A stretch of DNA of 7,949 bases from Candidatus Poribacteria bacterium (GTDB taxonomy: Bacteria > Poribacteria > WGA-4E > WGA-3G). Shown piece by piece: positions 1 to 5,406 of the stretch. Every line of letters begins with the position of its first letter. Positions within the stretch are counted from its first letter, which is position 1. The translations under genes and the position numbers were made by a program. The stretch covers positions 1 through 7,949 of the forward strand of contig VXZL01000049.1 in the NCBI GenBank assembly GCA_009845505.1, given 5' to 3'. Below the pieces are notes generated by a model, which saw only the letters and a program-made list of their open reading frames with translations, ran no database searches and was not told the origin of the DNA.

Positions 1-150
1 AGTGAACGGTGTGTTGTTCGGCTCGCACGTAAAACTGAAGTGGATATGGAAATACTTCGGAGTTTAAACAGACTTTCAGACCTTCTGTTTGTTCTCGCTC
101 GGACGGTAAACTTCCGCGCGAACACTTCGGAACCGATTTGGGAGTCGTAA
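1..150 (+). CDS. pduO: PduO-type ATP:cob(I)alamin adenosyltransferase, C-terminal end (5' part outside window)
   Basis: Frame 1 is open from the first base to a TAA at 148-150 and gives 49 residues. The sequence contains ERCVVRLA near its start and NRLSDLLFVLAR at about residues 23-34. Together these match the conserved last helices of PduO-type ATP:corrinoid adenosyltransferases, where the N-R-L-S-D segment belongs to the trimeric helical bundle. The family transfers the adenosyl group of ATP to cob(I)alamin in the cytoplasm to make coenzyme B12. Only the C-terminus is visible, so the ATP-binding N-terminus cannot be checked. No intrinsic terminator is visible right after the stop, so read-through into the next gene is possible. 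I name the family with good confidence; the gene symbol is only the usual family label. Confidence 0.82.
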   Translation, partial: SERCVVRLARKTEVDMEILRSLNRLSDLLFVLARTVNFRANTSEPIWES

Positions 151-183
151 TCAAATTTTGAATAGTTCCCGCCGCATAATGAA

Positions 184-212
184 TTGCCTTGGAAAAAATA
201 ATGTGCTATCCT
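184..212 (+). promoter_or_regulatory. Weak candidate sigma70 promoter upstream of the lipoprotein gene
   Basis: TTGCCT (184-189) and TATCCT (207-212) are separated by 17 bases. Each matches the consensus hexamer at four of six positions. The -10 element lies in the first copy of the 17-bp tandem repeat, so the second copy places another TATCCT at 224-229. A separate TATAAA at 281-286 has no good -35 partner. This is a weak call based only on hexamer similarity. Confidence 0.22.
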
Positions 213-233
213 TAAGAATGTGCTATCCTTAAG
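200..233. repeat. Perfect 17-bp tandem direct repeat, two copies
   Basis: AATGTGCTATCCTTAAG occurs at 200-216 and again at 217-233 with no spacer and no mismatch. Each unit ends in the palindrome CTTAAG, so the two CTTAAG sites could also pair as a 6-bp stem around an 11-base loop. The repeat lies in the noncoding gap between the adenosyltransferase stop and the lipoprotein gene. It could be a slippage duplication or a doubled protein-binding site; the sequence alone does not decide. Confidence 0.9.
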
Positions 234-254
234 AGAAAGAATTAAACCTAACAG

Positions 255-268
255 ATAGGACATAGGAC
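255..268. repeat. 7-bp tandem direct repeat, two copies
   Basis: ATAGGAC occurs twice back to back (255-261 and 262-268), 21 bases after the 17-bp tandem repeat. It is short and could be chance or replication slippage, but two independent tandem duplications in one 183-base gap is unusual. Confidence 0.6.
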
Positions 269-284
269 AGGGCAATTTTCTATA

Positions 285-315
285 AATGTAAGTCTTATTA
301 ACCTATTTTTACATT
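285..315 (+). promoter_or_regulatory. Small inverted repeat in the lipoprotein 5' leader
   Basis: AATGTAA (285-291) and TTACATT (309-315) are perfect 7-base inverted copies around a 17-base AT-rich loop. The right arm ends four bases before the ribosome binding site (AAGGAG, 320-325). It could be an operator or a weak leader hairpin. The stem is AT-rich and the loop long, so a chance match is quite possible. Confidence 0.25.
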
Positions 316-333
316 ACAAAAGGAGAAAAAATT

Positions 334-1101
334 ATGATTTCAAGATTAGTAAATCTATCTTTGATAATTCTGATTGCGTTGGTTGCATTGGTAGGCTGTG
401 ACAGGGCACAAAAGACTGTGTTGGATGTTCCCGTCGCAGATGCTACAATGGATGAGAGTATGACTGATATGGAAGCGACTCCAGTGAAGTTTATTTTGCT
501 GATTGATTATCCAGAGGGCGGGAAAGATGCTTATATTGCATGGGTCACATCCGTTGTCCCAGCCCTGCAAGCGCCCGAAGAGGTCGTCCGGATAAGATCT
601 TACGACAACGAGGACCCGGAAATGAGTCCTAACCGGCTCGTCGAATGGGAATTCAACAGTTTCCTTGATATGGCGACCTATCTGAACCGCCCAGAGATCG
701 CTGCCATACTCGGAGATATCCCGAACCATACAAGCGTAACAACCGCGCATACGTTTATTCAGCGTTCCGACTACTCAAAAGGCGAGGGAGGCAATTGGCA
801 AATTAAAGGTATCCTTCTGATTGATTATCCACTTGGTAGGAAACAGGCGTACTTGGAATGGGTTGCATCCGTTTCTCAAGCACTCGTTGCCCCACCTCAG
901 TTGAAAGCGACGGCCTCTTACGACAACTATTATGGTGAATCTCCGCACCGGCTCGTTGAATTGGAATTTGCGAGTCAAGAGGATATTGATGCTTATGAAG
1001 AGTTGGAAGAGATAATGGCGATTGAGGCTGAACTTGATAACCAAGCGGGCAGCTGGGTGTTGCATACATTTGAGTTGCGTTCAGATTACATCAACGAATA
1101 A
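334..1101 (+). CDS. Predicted lipoprotein with two tandem alpha/beta (ferredoxin-like) domains, function unknown
   Basis: The 255-aa product starts with a hydrophobic signal segment (residues 5-20) and a lipobox LVGC with Cys22, so it is probably lipid-anchored outside the cytoplasmic membrane. Asp follows the cysteine. In enterobacteria that residue favours inner-membrane retention, but the rule may not hold here. A Thr/Asp/Met-rich linker (23-50) leads to two homologous domains at about 52-147 and 158-252. Both share LLIDYP, AY..WV.SV, SYDN, SP.RLVE.EF and RSDY. The order of apparent elements in each is beta-alpha-beta-beta-alpha-beta, which suggests the dimeric alpha/beta-barrel superfamily with an internal pseudo-dimer. 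That fold is an inference, and I recognise no named family or catalytic residue. The start is supported by AAGGAG at 320-325, eight bases before ATG. A strong terminator follows the stop, so the gene is probably the last or only one in its transcript. Confidence 0.8.
   Translation: MISRLVNLSLIILIALVALVGCDRAQKTVLDVPVADATMDESMTDMEATPVKFILLIDYPEGGKDAYIAWVTSVVPALQAPEEVVRIRSYDNEDPEMSPNRLVEWEFNSFLDMATYLNRPEIAAILGDIPNHTSVTTAHTFIQRSDYSKGEGGNWQIKGILLIDYPLGRKQAYLEWVASVSQALVAPPQLKATASYDNYYGESPHRLVELEFASQEDIDAYEELEEIMAIEAELDNQAGSWVLHTFELRSDYINE
487..1089 (+). repeat. Internal domain duplication within the lipoprotein gene
   Basis: Residues 52-147 (487-774) and 158-252 (805-1089) are two copies of one domain, offset by 105-106 residues. 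Shared landmarks are LLIDYP (55-60 and 161-166), SYDN (89-92 and 195-198), RLVE (101-104 and 206-209) and RSDY (144-147 and 249-252). The copies have diverged considerably in DNA and protein, so the duplication is not recent. Confidence 0.85.
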
Positions 1102-1126
1102 TATCTGACATTCCGGAATCTTTCGT

Positions 1127-1168
1127 AGGCGCGCTTTTCGAGCGCGCCTTTCTTTTTTTTTATTTTAT
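1127..1168 (+). terminator. Strong intrinsic terminator for the lipoprotein gene
   Basis: AGGCGCGCT (1127-1135) and AGCGCGCCT (1141-1149) form a perfect 9-bp GC-rich stem with a five-base loop, followed by a long T-rich tract to about 1168. This is a textbook Rho-independent terminator on the + strand, 25 bases after the stop at 1101. The T tract overlaps the stop codon of the convergent reductase gene. Read on the - strand, the same hairpin is preceded by A residues and not followed by a U tract, so it is not a canonical terminator for the opposite genes. Confidence 0.92.
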
Positions 1169-2151
1169 CGGGCGGGACCTGGACCGCTATATTGCCTACC
1201 GAACGCCAAACTGTGTGGTTCCTCAAAGGGTCGGAACGGCACCATATCCGCTATCTCCTGAAACCGCGCTAACACTTCCGATGGCAACGGACCTGCTTCA
1301 ACAGCACGAACATTCTGTTCAACCTCTTCTACCGACTTTGCCCCGACCAACACAGTAGAAATATCGGGGTTGGATATAACCATGCGGATGCCTGCCTCTG
1401 GCAGCGAGAGTCCAATTTCATCTAAAAACCGGTAGAGTGCTTTGAACTGTTCTTGACGCGGACGATTCAGCCACCATGCCCCGGTTTCCACTTCAGCGTG
1501 GCGGCGTGACAACGCACCCTGTTGTAACGGAGCACCGATGACAATCCCCATATTCTGACGTTTTGCTTCTGGAAAAATTGAGATTGCCGCTTCACGCCAG
1601 AGCAGGCTATAGTTCTGTGCTGCCAGCACGACATCATAGACTCCCGTCGCCATAATCGCGGGTAGATGATGCGCGGTTGTGCCGCCTAATCCTGTGAAAC
1701 GGACGATTCCCGCCGCCTTAAGCTCGGCTAAAAACTCACAGACGGGTCCATCAAATGTCTCGTGGCTTGTCCACCAATCATATTGTCCGGGACGATCGGG
1801 TTCATGCACCATCAAAATATCAATCACATCCCGTTTCAGCAAACGTAGGCTCTCTTCAACCGACTGACGCAAGATCTGCTTATCCTTTGGATTAAAGGGT
1901 TGTGGTCTGCCGCCGATTTTCGTGGAAAGATAATGCGGTTGCAGTACGCCTTCTAATGCTTCCCCAACGACCTCTTCACTATTGCCGTAGCTCGGTGCGG
2001 TATCAACATAGTTGACACCGAGTTCCAAAGCGCGTCGAATAGCACTGCGCCCGTCAGCACGGTTCCTACCACCACCTGTCGAAACAAAGAGTCCACCCAT
2101 TCCTAAAATACTCACTTCAAGTCCCGTGCGTCCGAGAATTCGCTTTTCCAT
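1165..2151 (-). CDS. Aldo/keto reductase family oxidoreductase
   Basis: The 328-aa product is a complete (beta/alpha)8-barrel aldo/keto reductase, a cytoplasmic NAD(P)H-dependent enzyme acting on a carbonyl or sugar substrate. The N-terminus reads LGRTGLEVSILGMGG. The catalytic tetrad is intact: Asp50 and Tyr55 in DTAPSYG, Lys78 in STKIGG, and His116 in MVHEPD. The segment GAKSVEEVEQN at about 270-280 is the usual cofactor-phosphate loop near the C-terminus. The overall style resembles the D-threo-aldose 1-dehydrogenase or L-fucose dehydrogenase branch, but the substrate cannot be read from sequence. I chose ATG at 2151 rather than an in-frame ATG 12 codons upstream, because GGAGG at 2160-2164 sits eight bases before it and family members begin at this residue. 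The gene lies 63 bases downstream of the WD40 gene on the same strand with no terminator visible between them, so co-transcription is possible. Confidence 0.93.
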   Translation of the reverse strand: MEKRILGRTGLEVSILGMGGLFVSTGGGRNRADGRSAIRRALELGVNYVDTAPSYGNSEEVVGEALEGVLQPHYLSTKIGGRPQPFNPKDKQILRQSVEESLRLLKRDVIDILMVHEPDRPGQYDWWTSHETFDGPVCEFLAELKAAGIVRFTGLGGTTAHHLPAIMATGVYDVVLAAQNYSLLWREAAISIFPEAKRQNMGIVIGAPLQQGALSRRHAEVETGAWWLNRPRQEQFKALYRFLDEIGLSLPEAGIRMVISNPDISTVLVGAKSVEEVEQNVRAVEAGPLPSEVLARFQEIADMVPFRPFEEPHSLAFGRQYSGPGPAR

Positions 2152-2159
2152 AGCTGCTC

Positions 2160-2164
2160 CCTCC
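2160..2164 (-). promoter_or_regulatory. Ribosome binding site that fixes the reductase start
   Basis: Read on the - strand, GGAGG (within GGAGGGAG) lies eight bases before the ATG at 2151. It would sit inside the coding region if the upstream ATG at 2187 were used, which argues for the shorter, family-like N-terminus. Confidence 0.8.
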
Positions 2165-2214
2165 GTAATTCTACAAAGTCGGCACATCTGATAGAACAGA
2201 GTTTACAACAGATC

Positions 2215-4317
2215 CTACTTTGCGTCAACGTTATCTGTGGTGAGTTTTATTTTTTCCGTTACCGAAACCAAGTCAAGAATATTAACAACGCCATCATTGT
2301 TAACGTCTGCTGCATTTTCTTTCCCAACATGTCCAAGGCGAGCAGCAATGAATCTTAAGTCTTCAATATTTACATGTCCATCGCCGTTGACATCCTGCGA
2401 CCCTTCAGCGTCCGGCATTTCCCACAGGAGAATCGTACCATCGTAACTACCGCTAACAAGAGTTCTGCCATCAAGGGAAAACGCCAAATCGGTAATATAT
2501 TCTGTATGCCCCACCAGTGTCTCAACAGGTTGGAGTGTCTCTGAGTCTAACAGTTGTATTTGATTATTTGTCCACTCGCCCCATGCGGCGGCAAGGGTTC
2601 TGCCATCAGGGGAAAAGGAAACGGAGGTAACCGCATCTGGATACTGCAACGCCGCCTTATGTTTTCCGGTATGCGGGTCCCATAATCGAAGTGTCTGATC
2701 GTAACTACCGCTTGCCAGTGTGTTGCCATCAGGGGAAAATGCAATAGAATTGACGGACTCCGCGTGTTGTGTTGTAATACTCAGACGGCGTTGGAGAGTA
2801 GCGATATCCCACAAAACAATCTCGGAATCTCGACTCGCGCTCACAAGTGTTTTACCATCTGGGGAAAATGCCACACACGTCAGCGGCGCGTAATGTCTGC
2901 TGAGAACGTGAAGGCGTTCACCCGTGTGAACATCCCATACACCTATTGTTGAGATCATATTATCCCCTCCGTACTCGCTTGCAATGAGTTTTCCATCTGG
3001 CGAAAACGCGACGGCATCACCACCTCCTCTCAGCGTAAAGACATGATTTCCGGTGTGAGCCTCCCACAATCGGAGCCGACTGTCGTTCCCGCTGCTTGCC
3101 AGGTGTCTACCATCAGGTGAAAATACAACGGTCCACACATAATCAATATGGTATCTGAAATTTTCGAGGTGTTCTCCGGTACGGGCATACCATAACCGAA
3201 GTGGAACTCCATCCGTATTCCACAAGCGAATCAATCCCCAACTGGCACTGGCAAGGGTTCTTCCATCCGGCGAAAACGCGACCGTATTGACTGCGTTTGT
3301 ATGTTCTCCAAAGGTCTTGCGGAGTTTTCCAGTAGGGGCATCCCACAACCGGAGGGTCCAATCCCAGCCTGCGCTGGCGAGAGTCTCACCATCTGGCGAA
3401 AACGCGAGGGCACTGACCTGCCACGTATGCCCTTCGAGAATCCGTATAATCTGTCTCGTGTCGATATCCCACAACCCTATTTGATCAGTTGCCGCGCTTG
3501 CTAACGTTGTACCATCTGGTGAAAATGCTATAGCGTTGATACCCTCCGGGAATTTAGCATTTCCTTTCAGAATGGCGAAAGTTTCACCAGTGTGGGCATC
3601 CCACAACCGAATCGTTCCGTCATCACTACCACTGGCGAACATTTCTCCATCTTGGGAAAATATAACAGCATTAACATCGTCTCGGTGTCCTTTAAGACGA
3701 TTCTTAAGTTCTCCAGTCTGGACATCCCACAATCGAACTGTGTTATCCCGTCCACCACTCACAAGGGTCTTTCCATCGGGTGAGAACGAAATGGCGTAAG
3801 GGGAGCCCGTGTTGTCAAAGCGCGTATCTCGAGGTTGACGCGTGGTTACATCCCATAAGCGAATCGGATAATCGGGCCATTCGCCACTACTGGCAAGCAT
3901 TGTGCCATCCGGCGAAAACGCGAGGGTTACAACGTCTTCATATCCCTTAAGCGGACCACGGAGGTTTCCCGTACCTGCCTCCCACAGCCGAATGGGCGGA
4001 TTTGGCAAATAACCACCGGTGGCTAAGATGCTGCCATCGGGTGAAAAAGCAATCGCCTGAACGTCATCTGGTCCTTCCGAGAGAAGGGTAAGTTCAGTAT
4101 CCGTAGAGGTATCATAGAGCCACACACCTATAGAAGTCGCTACAGCCAGTTGCGTGCCATTTGGAGCGTACGCTATATCATTTATATATCCTTTTCCGCA
4201 GCGTGCAATTGCCCCTTCGGGTAGCCCCATCTGTGTATAATCCAGAGCGAAACTGTTCGACAAAGGTAGAACGGAAACCAGCAGCATTACACTCATAAAA
4301 AACAGTGTCTGTTTCAT
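2215..4317 (-). CDS. Secreted 14-repeat WD40 protein with C-terminal dockerin-like module
   Basis: The 700-aa product has a cleavable signal peptide: a short basic start, a hydrophobic core at about 4-17, and S-F-A at 22-24 as the likely cleavage site. Fourteen WD40 repeats fill residues 43-635, starting near 43, 84, 127, 172, 213, 258, 299, 341, 392, 432, 478, 520, 561 and 606. Most carry the AFSPDG..LASG...(T/I)RLWD pattern. Fourteen repeats suggest two seven-bladed propellers, a protein-interaction scaffold outside the cytoplasm. After repeat 14 come two dockerin-type calcium loops, at 642-654 (DVNGDGHVNIEDL) and 671-683 (DVNNDGVVNILDL). Repeat 8 carries an extra RLW segment. The start has AAGGAG at 4329-4334, 11 bases upstream, a rather long spacing. 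I see no convincing promoter on this strand. No enzymatic domain is present and the binding partner is unknown. Confidence 0.92.
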   Translation of the reverse strand: MKQTLFFMSVMLLVSVLPLSNSFALDYTQMGLPEGAIARCGKGYINDIAYAPNGTQLAVATSIGVWLYDTSTDTELTLLSEGPDDVQAIAFSPDGSILATGGYLPNPPIRLWEAGTGNLRGPLKGYEDVVTLAFSPDGTMLASSGEWPDYPIRLWDVTTRQPRDTRFDNTGSPYAISFSPDGKTLVSGGRDNTVRLWDVQTGELKNRLKGHRDDVNAVIFSQDGEMFASGSDDGTIRLWDAHTGETFAILKGNAKFPEGINAIAFSPDGTTLASAATDQIGLWDIDTRQIIRILEGHTWQVSALAFSPDGETLASAGWDWTLRLWDAPTGKLRKTFGEHTNAVNTVAFSPDGRTLASASWGLIRLWNTDGVPLRLWYARTGEHLENFRYHIDYVWTVVFSPDGRHLASSGNDSRLRLWEAHTGNHVFTLRGGGDAVAFSPDGKLIASEYGGDNMISTIGVWDVHTGERLHVLSRHYAPLTCVAFSPDGKTLVSASRDSEIVLWDIATLQRRLSITTQHAESVNSIAFSPDGNTLASGSYDQTLRLWDPHTGKHKAALQYPDAVTSVSFSPDGRTLAAAWGEWTNNQIQLLDSETLQPVETLVGHTEYITDLAFSLDGRTLVSGSYDGTILLWEMPDAEGSQDVNGDGHVNIEDLRFIAARLGHVGKENAADVNNDGVVNILDLVSVTEKIKLTTDNVDAK
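2269..2394 (-). other. Dockerin-like pair of calcium-binding loops
   Basis: Residues 642-683 hold two copies of D-V-N-x-D-G-x-V-N-I-x-D-L. The positions of Asp642, Asn644, Asp646 and Asp653, and of Asp671, Asn673, Asp675 and Asp682, match the ligands of dockerin type I F-hand loops. In clostridial cellulosomes such modules bind cohesins. In environmental bacteria they also occur on many secreted proteins without a known cohesin partner, and none is visible in this window. Confidence 0.85.
2413..4191 (-). repeat. Fourteen tandem WD40 repeats within the coding region
   Basis: Units of about 40-50 codons recur fourteen times. Each carries the core FSPDG, with APNG in the first, FSQDG in the fifth and FSLDG in the last, and most end in RLWD or a close variant. 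At DNA level the core recurs as short near-identical stretches, which also makes the opposite strand look repetitive. The DNA copies are not identical, so recent expansion is not obvious. Confidence 0.92.
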
Positions 4318-4502
4318 AAGTGGCGTGTCTCCTTTTCAAGCAATGGGTTCTTATCACGCCCGATGCAATTTGTATGCCATACCTGACCTACTAAATATGC
4401 TCCTATTTTCCGATTTAAAATGGATCACCTGCACAAAAACGGACAAACTTGTATGCACACTGCACGATATAGGGCATTCAAACACACACGCGTAAAATTT
4501 GT

Positions 4503-4532
4503 TTGACACTGCCCTGCTGAATGTGGTAAATT
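4503..4532 (+). promoter_or_regulatory. Sigma70-type promoter of the PhyH-Ldh2-HAD-decarboxylase operon
   Basis: A perfect TTGACA lies at 4503-4508. An extended -10 (TGG at 4524-4526, then TAAATT at 4527-4532) follows at 18 bases, matching TATAAT at four of six positions. Transcription would start near 4539, giving a leader of about 50 bases. A perfect 5+1+5 palindrome TTGATTATCAA at 4531-4541 overlaps the -10 edge and the predicted start, where a repressor could bind; that is speculative. Confidence 0.6.
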
Positions 4533-4563
4533 GATTATCAACTCTTATTGAACAATCTCACAG

Positions 4564-4580
4564 TCCTGTCAATAACAGGA
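4564..4580 (+). promoter_or_regulatory. Small leader hairpin overlapping the PhyH ribosome binding site
   Basis: TCCTGT (4564-4569) and ACAGGA (4575-4580) are perfect 6-base inverted copies around the loop CAATA. The right arm includes the first four bases of the AGGAGG ribosome binding site (4577-4582), which is eight bases before the ATG at 4591. If it forms in the mRNA, it would partly hide the site. With only three G-C pairs the effect may be mild. Confidence 0.4.
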
Positions 4581-4590
4581 GGGTAGGCGT

Positions 4591-5376
4591 ATGAGTGACT
4601 TACAGTTGCAACAGTACCTCTTTGACGTGCAAGGCTACCTTGTCATCGAAAATGTCTTGCGTCCAGAAGAGGTCGCAACACTCAACCGACACATCGACGA
4701 TCAACAACTCCCGACACCCGGAAGGGTCCAAAGATTCGGCAGTGCGCCGGACGGTCCCGGTTTTCTGCAGTGGGGAAAAGCGTTTTGTAATCTCCTTGAC
4801 CATCCGAAAATTATGCCGATACTTCAATTCCGCTTAGGCGACTGCTTCCGCCTGGATCGGATTTACGGGATGTACATGCGGGAAGGCATGCCACGCGGAC
4901 GGCTGCACGCGGATTATGGTGCGACCTCTCCAACAGCAAGAGCGAAGCACGGAGAATACTACTCCTTCCGAGATAACGAGATCCATAATGGATTTGTTGT
5001 TGTAACCTATAACCTCACCGATGCTGGACCAGAACACGGTGGATTTTGCTGTATTCCGGGGAGCCATAAGAGCAATTTCAAGCTGCCACGACAGATAGAT
5101 GACGCGCCTGAAGCGTCACCTTGTGTAATCATTCCAAACGTGCCAGCAGGTTCAGCAATCCTGTTCACCGAAGCACTGACGCACGGGACAGCAGCGTGGA
5201 ACGGAAAGCATGAACGTAGATCTCTGTTGTACAAGTATTGCGTTTCACACATCGCGTGGAAATCGCAGCGCATGGCACAACCGGAAGATATAGAACTCAC
5301 AGAACGCCAAAAGATTCTCTTCCGTGAACCCGGCGACCCGTACCGCCACTTCCCATCGCTGTTTGACGCAGCATAG
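4591..5376 (+). CDS. PhyH family Fe(II)/2-oxoglutarate-dependent dioxygenase
   Basis: The 261-aa product fits the phytanoyl-CoA dioxygenase family in length and motif order. The iron triad appears complete: His106 and Asp108 in RLHADYG, and the distal His198 in EALTHGT. Arg209 or Arg210, about a dozen residues later, is placed to bind the 2-oxoglutarate carboxylate. The conserved GGFCCIPGSHKSNF at 150-163 leads into the second half of the jelly-roll core. Such enzymes use O2 and 2-oxoglutarate to hydroxylate a C-H bond, releasing CO2 and succinate. Substrates range from phytanoyl-CoA to ectoine, phosphonates and natural products, so the substrate is open. There is no signal peptide, so it is cytoplasmic. 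AGGAGG eight bases upstream supports the start, and the frame closes with two stop codons in a row. It is the first gene of the operon. Confidence 0.92.
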   Translation: MSDLQLQQYLFDVQGYLVIENVLRPEEVATLNRHIDDQQLPTPGRVQRFGSAPDGPGFLQWGKAFCNLLDHPKIMPILQFRLGDCFRLDRIYGMYMREGMPRGRLHADYGATSPTARAKHGEYYSFRDNEIHNGFVVVTYNLTDAGPEHGGFCCIPGSHKSNFKLPRQIDDAPEASPCVIIPNVPAGSAILFTEALTHGTAAWNGKHERRSLLYKYCVSHIAWKSQRMAQPEDIELTERQKILFREPGDPYRHFPSLFDAA

Positions 5377-5406
5377 TAGAAAGTAGAGGTAAACGCTAAC
5401 ACCGAT

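Larger units (their letters stand above)
4318..4590. other. Divergent intergenic region between the WD40 and PhyH genes
   Basis: These 273 bases separate the two divergent transcription units. The right end holds a good promoter, a short palindrome, a small hairpin and a strong ribosome binding site for the + strand operon. The left end holds only the ribosome binding site of the WD40 gene; I see no clear promoter for that direction. The 8-base word TTGTATGC appears twice (4370-4377 and 4449-4456), which may be chance. I see no RNA gene or small open frame worth calling. Confidence 0.7.

Noticed and set aside
355..750. A 131-codon open frame on the - strand inside the lipoprotein gene.
   Set aside because: It is antisense to the first lipoprotein domain. 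A similar frame recurs opposite the second domain, as expected from the duplication and not from a real gene.
1127..1149. Bidirectional terminator also serving the convergent reductase gene.
   Set aside because: On the - strand the stem is followed by ACGAAAG and not by a U tract, so only the + strand direction is canonical.
2152..2187. An N-terminal extension of 12 residues on the aldo/keto reductase, starting at an upstream in-frame ATG.
   Set aside because: The strong GGAGG at 2160-2164 lies inside this extension at the right distance from the ATG at 2151, and family members begin at the MEKRILGRTG-like residue.
3287..3799. Several + strand open frames with recurring SHNR-like motifs opposite the WD40 gene.
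   Set aside because: The recurrence is the antisense reading of the repeated SPDG and RLWD codons; no ribosome binding site or domain supports them.
2413..4191. CRISPR-like or noncoding repeat array.
   Set aside because: The periodicity follows codons of the WD40 repeats; units are diverged and in frame, with no constant spacer or repeat length.
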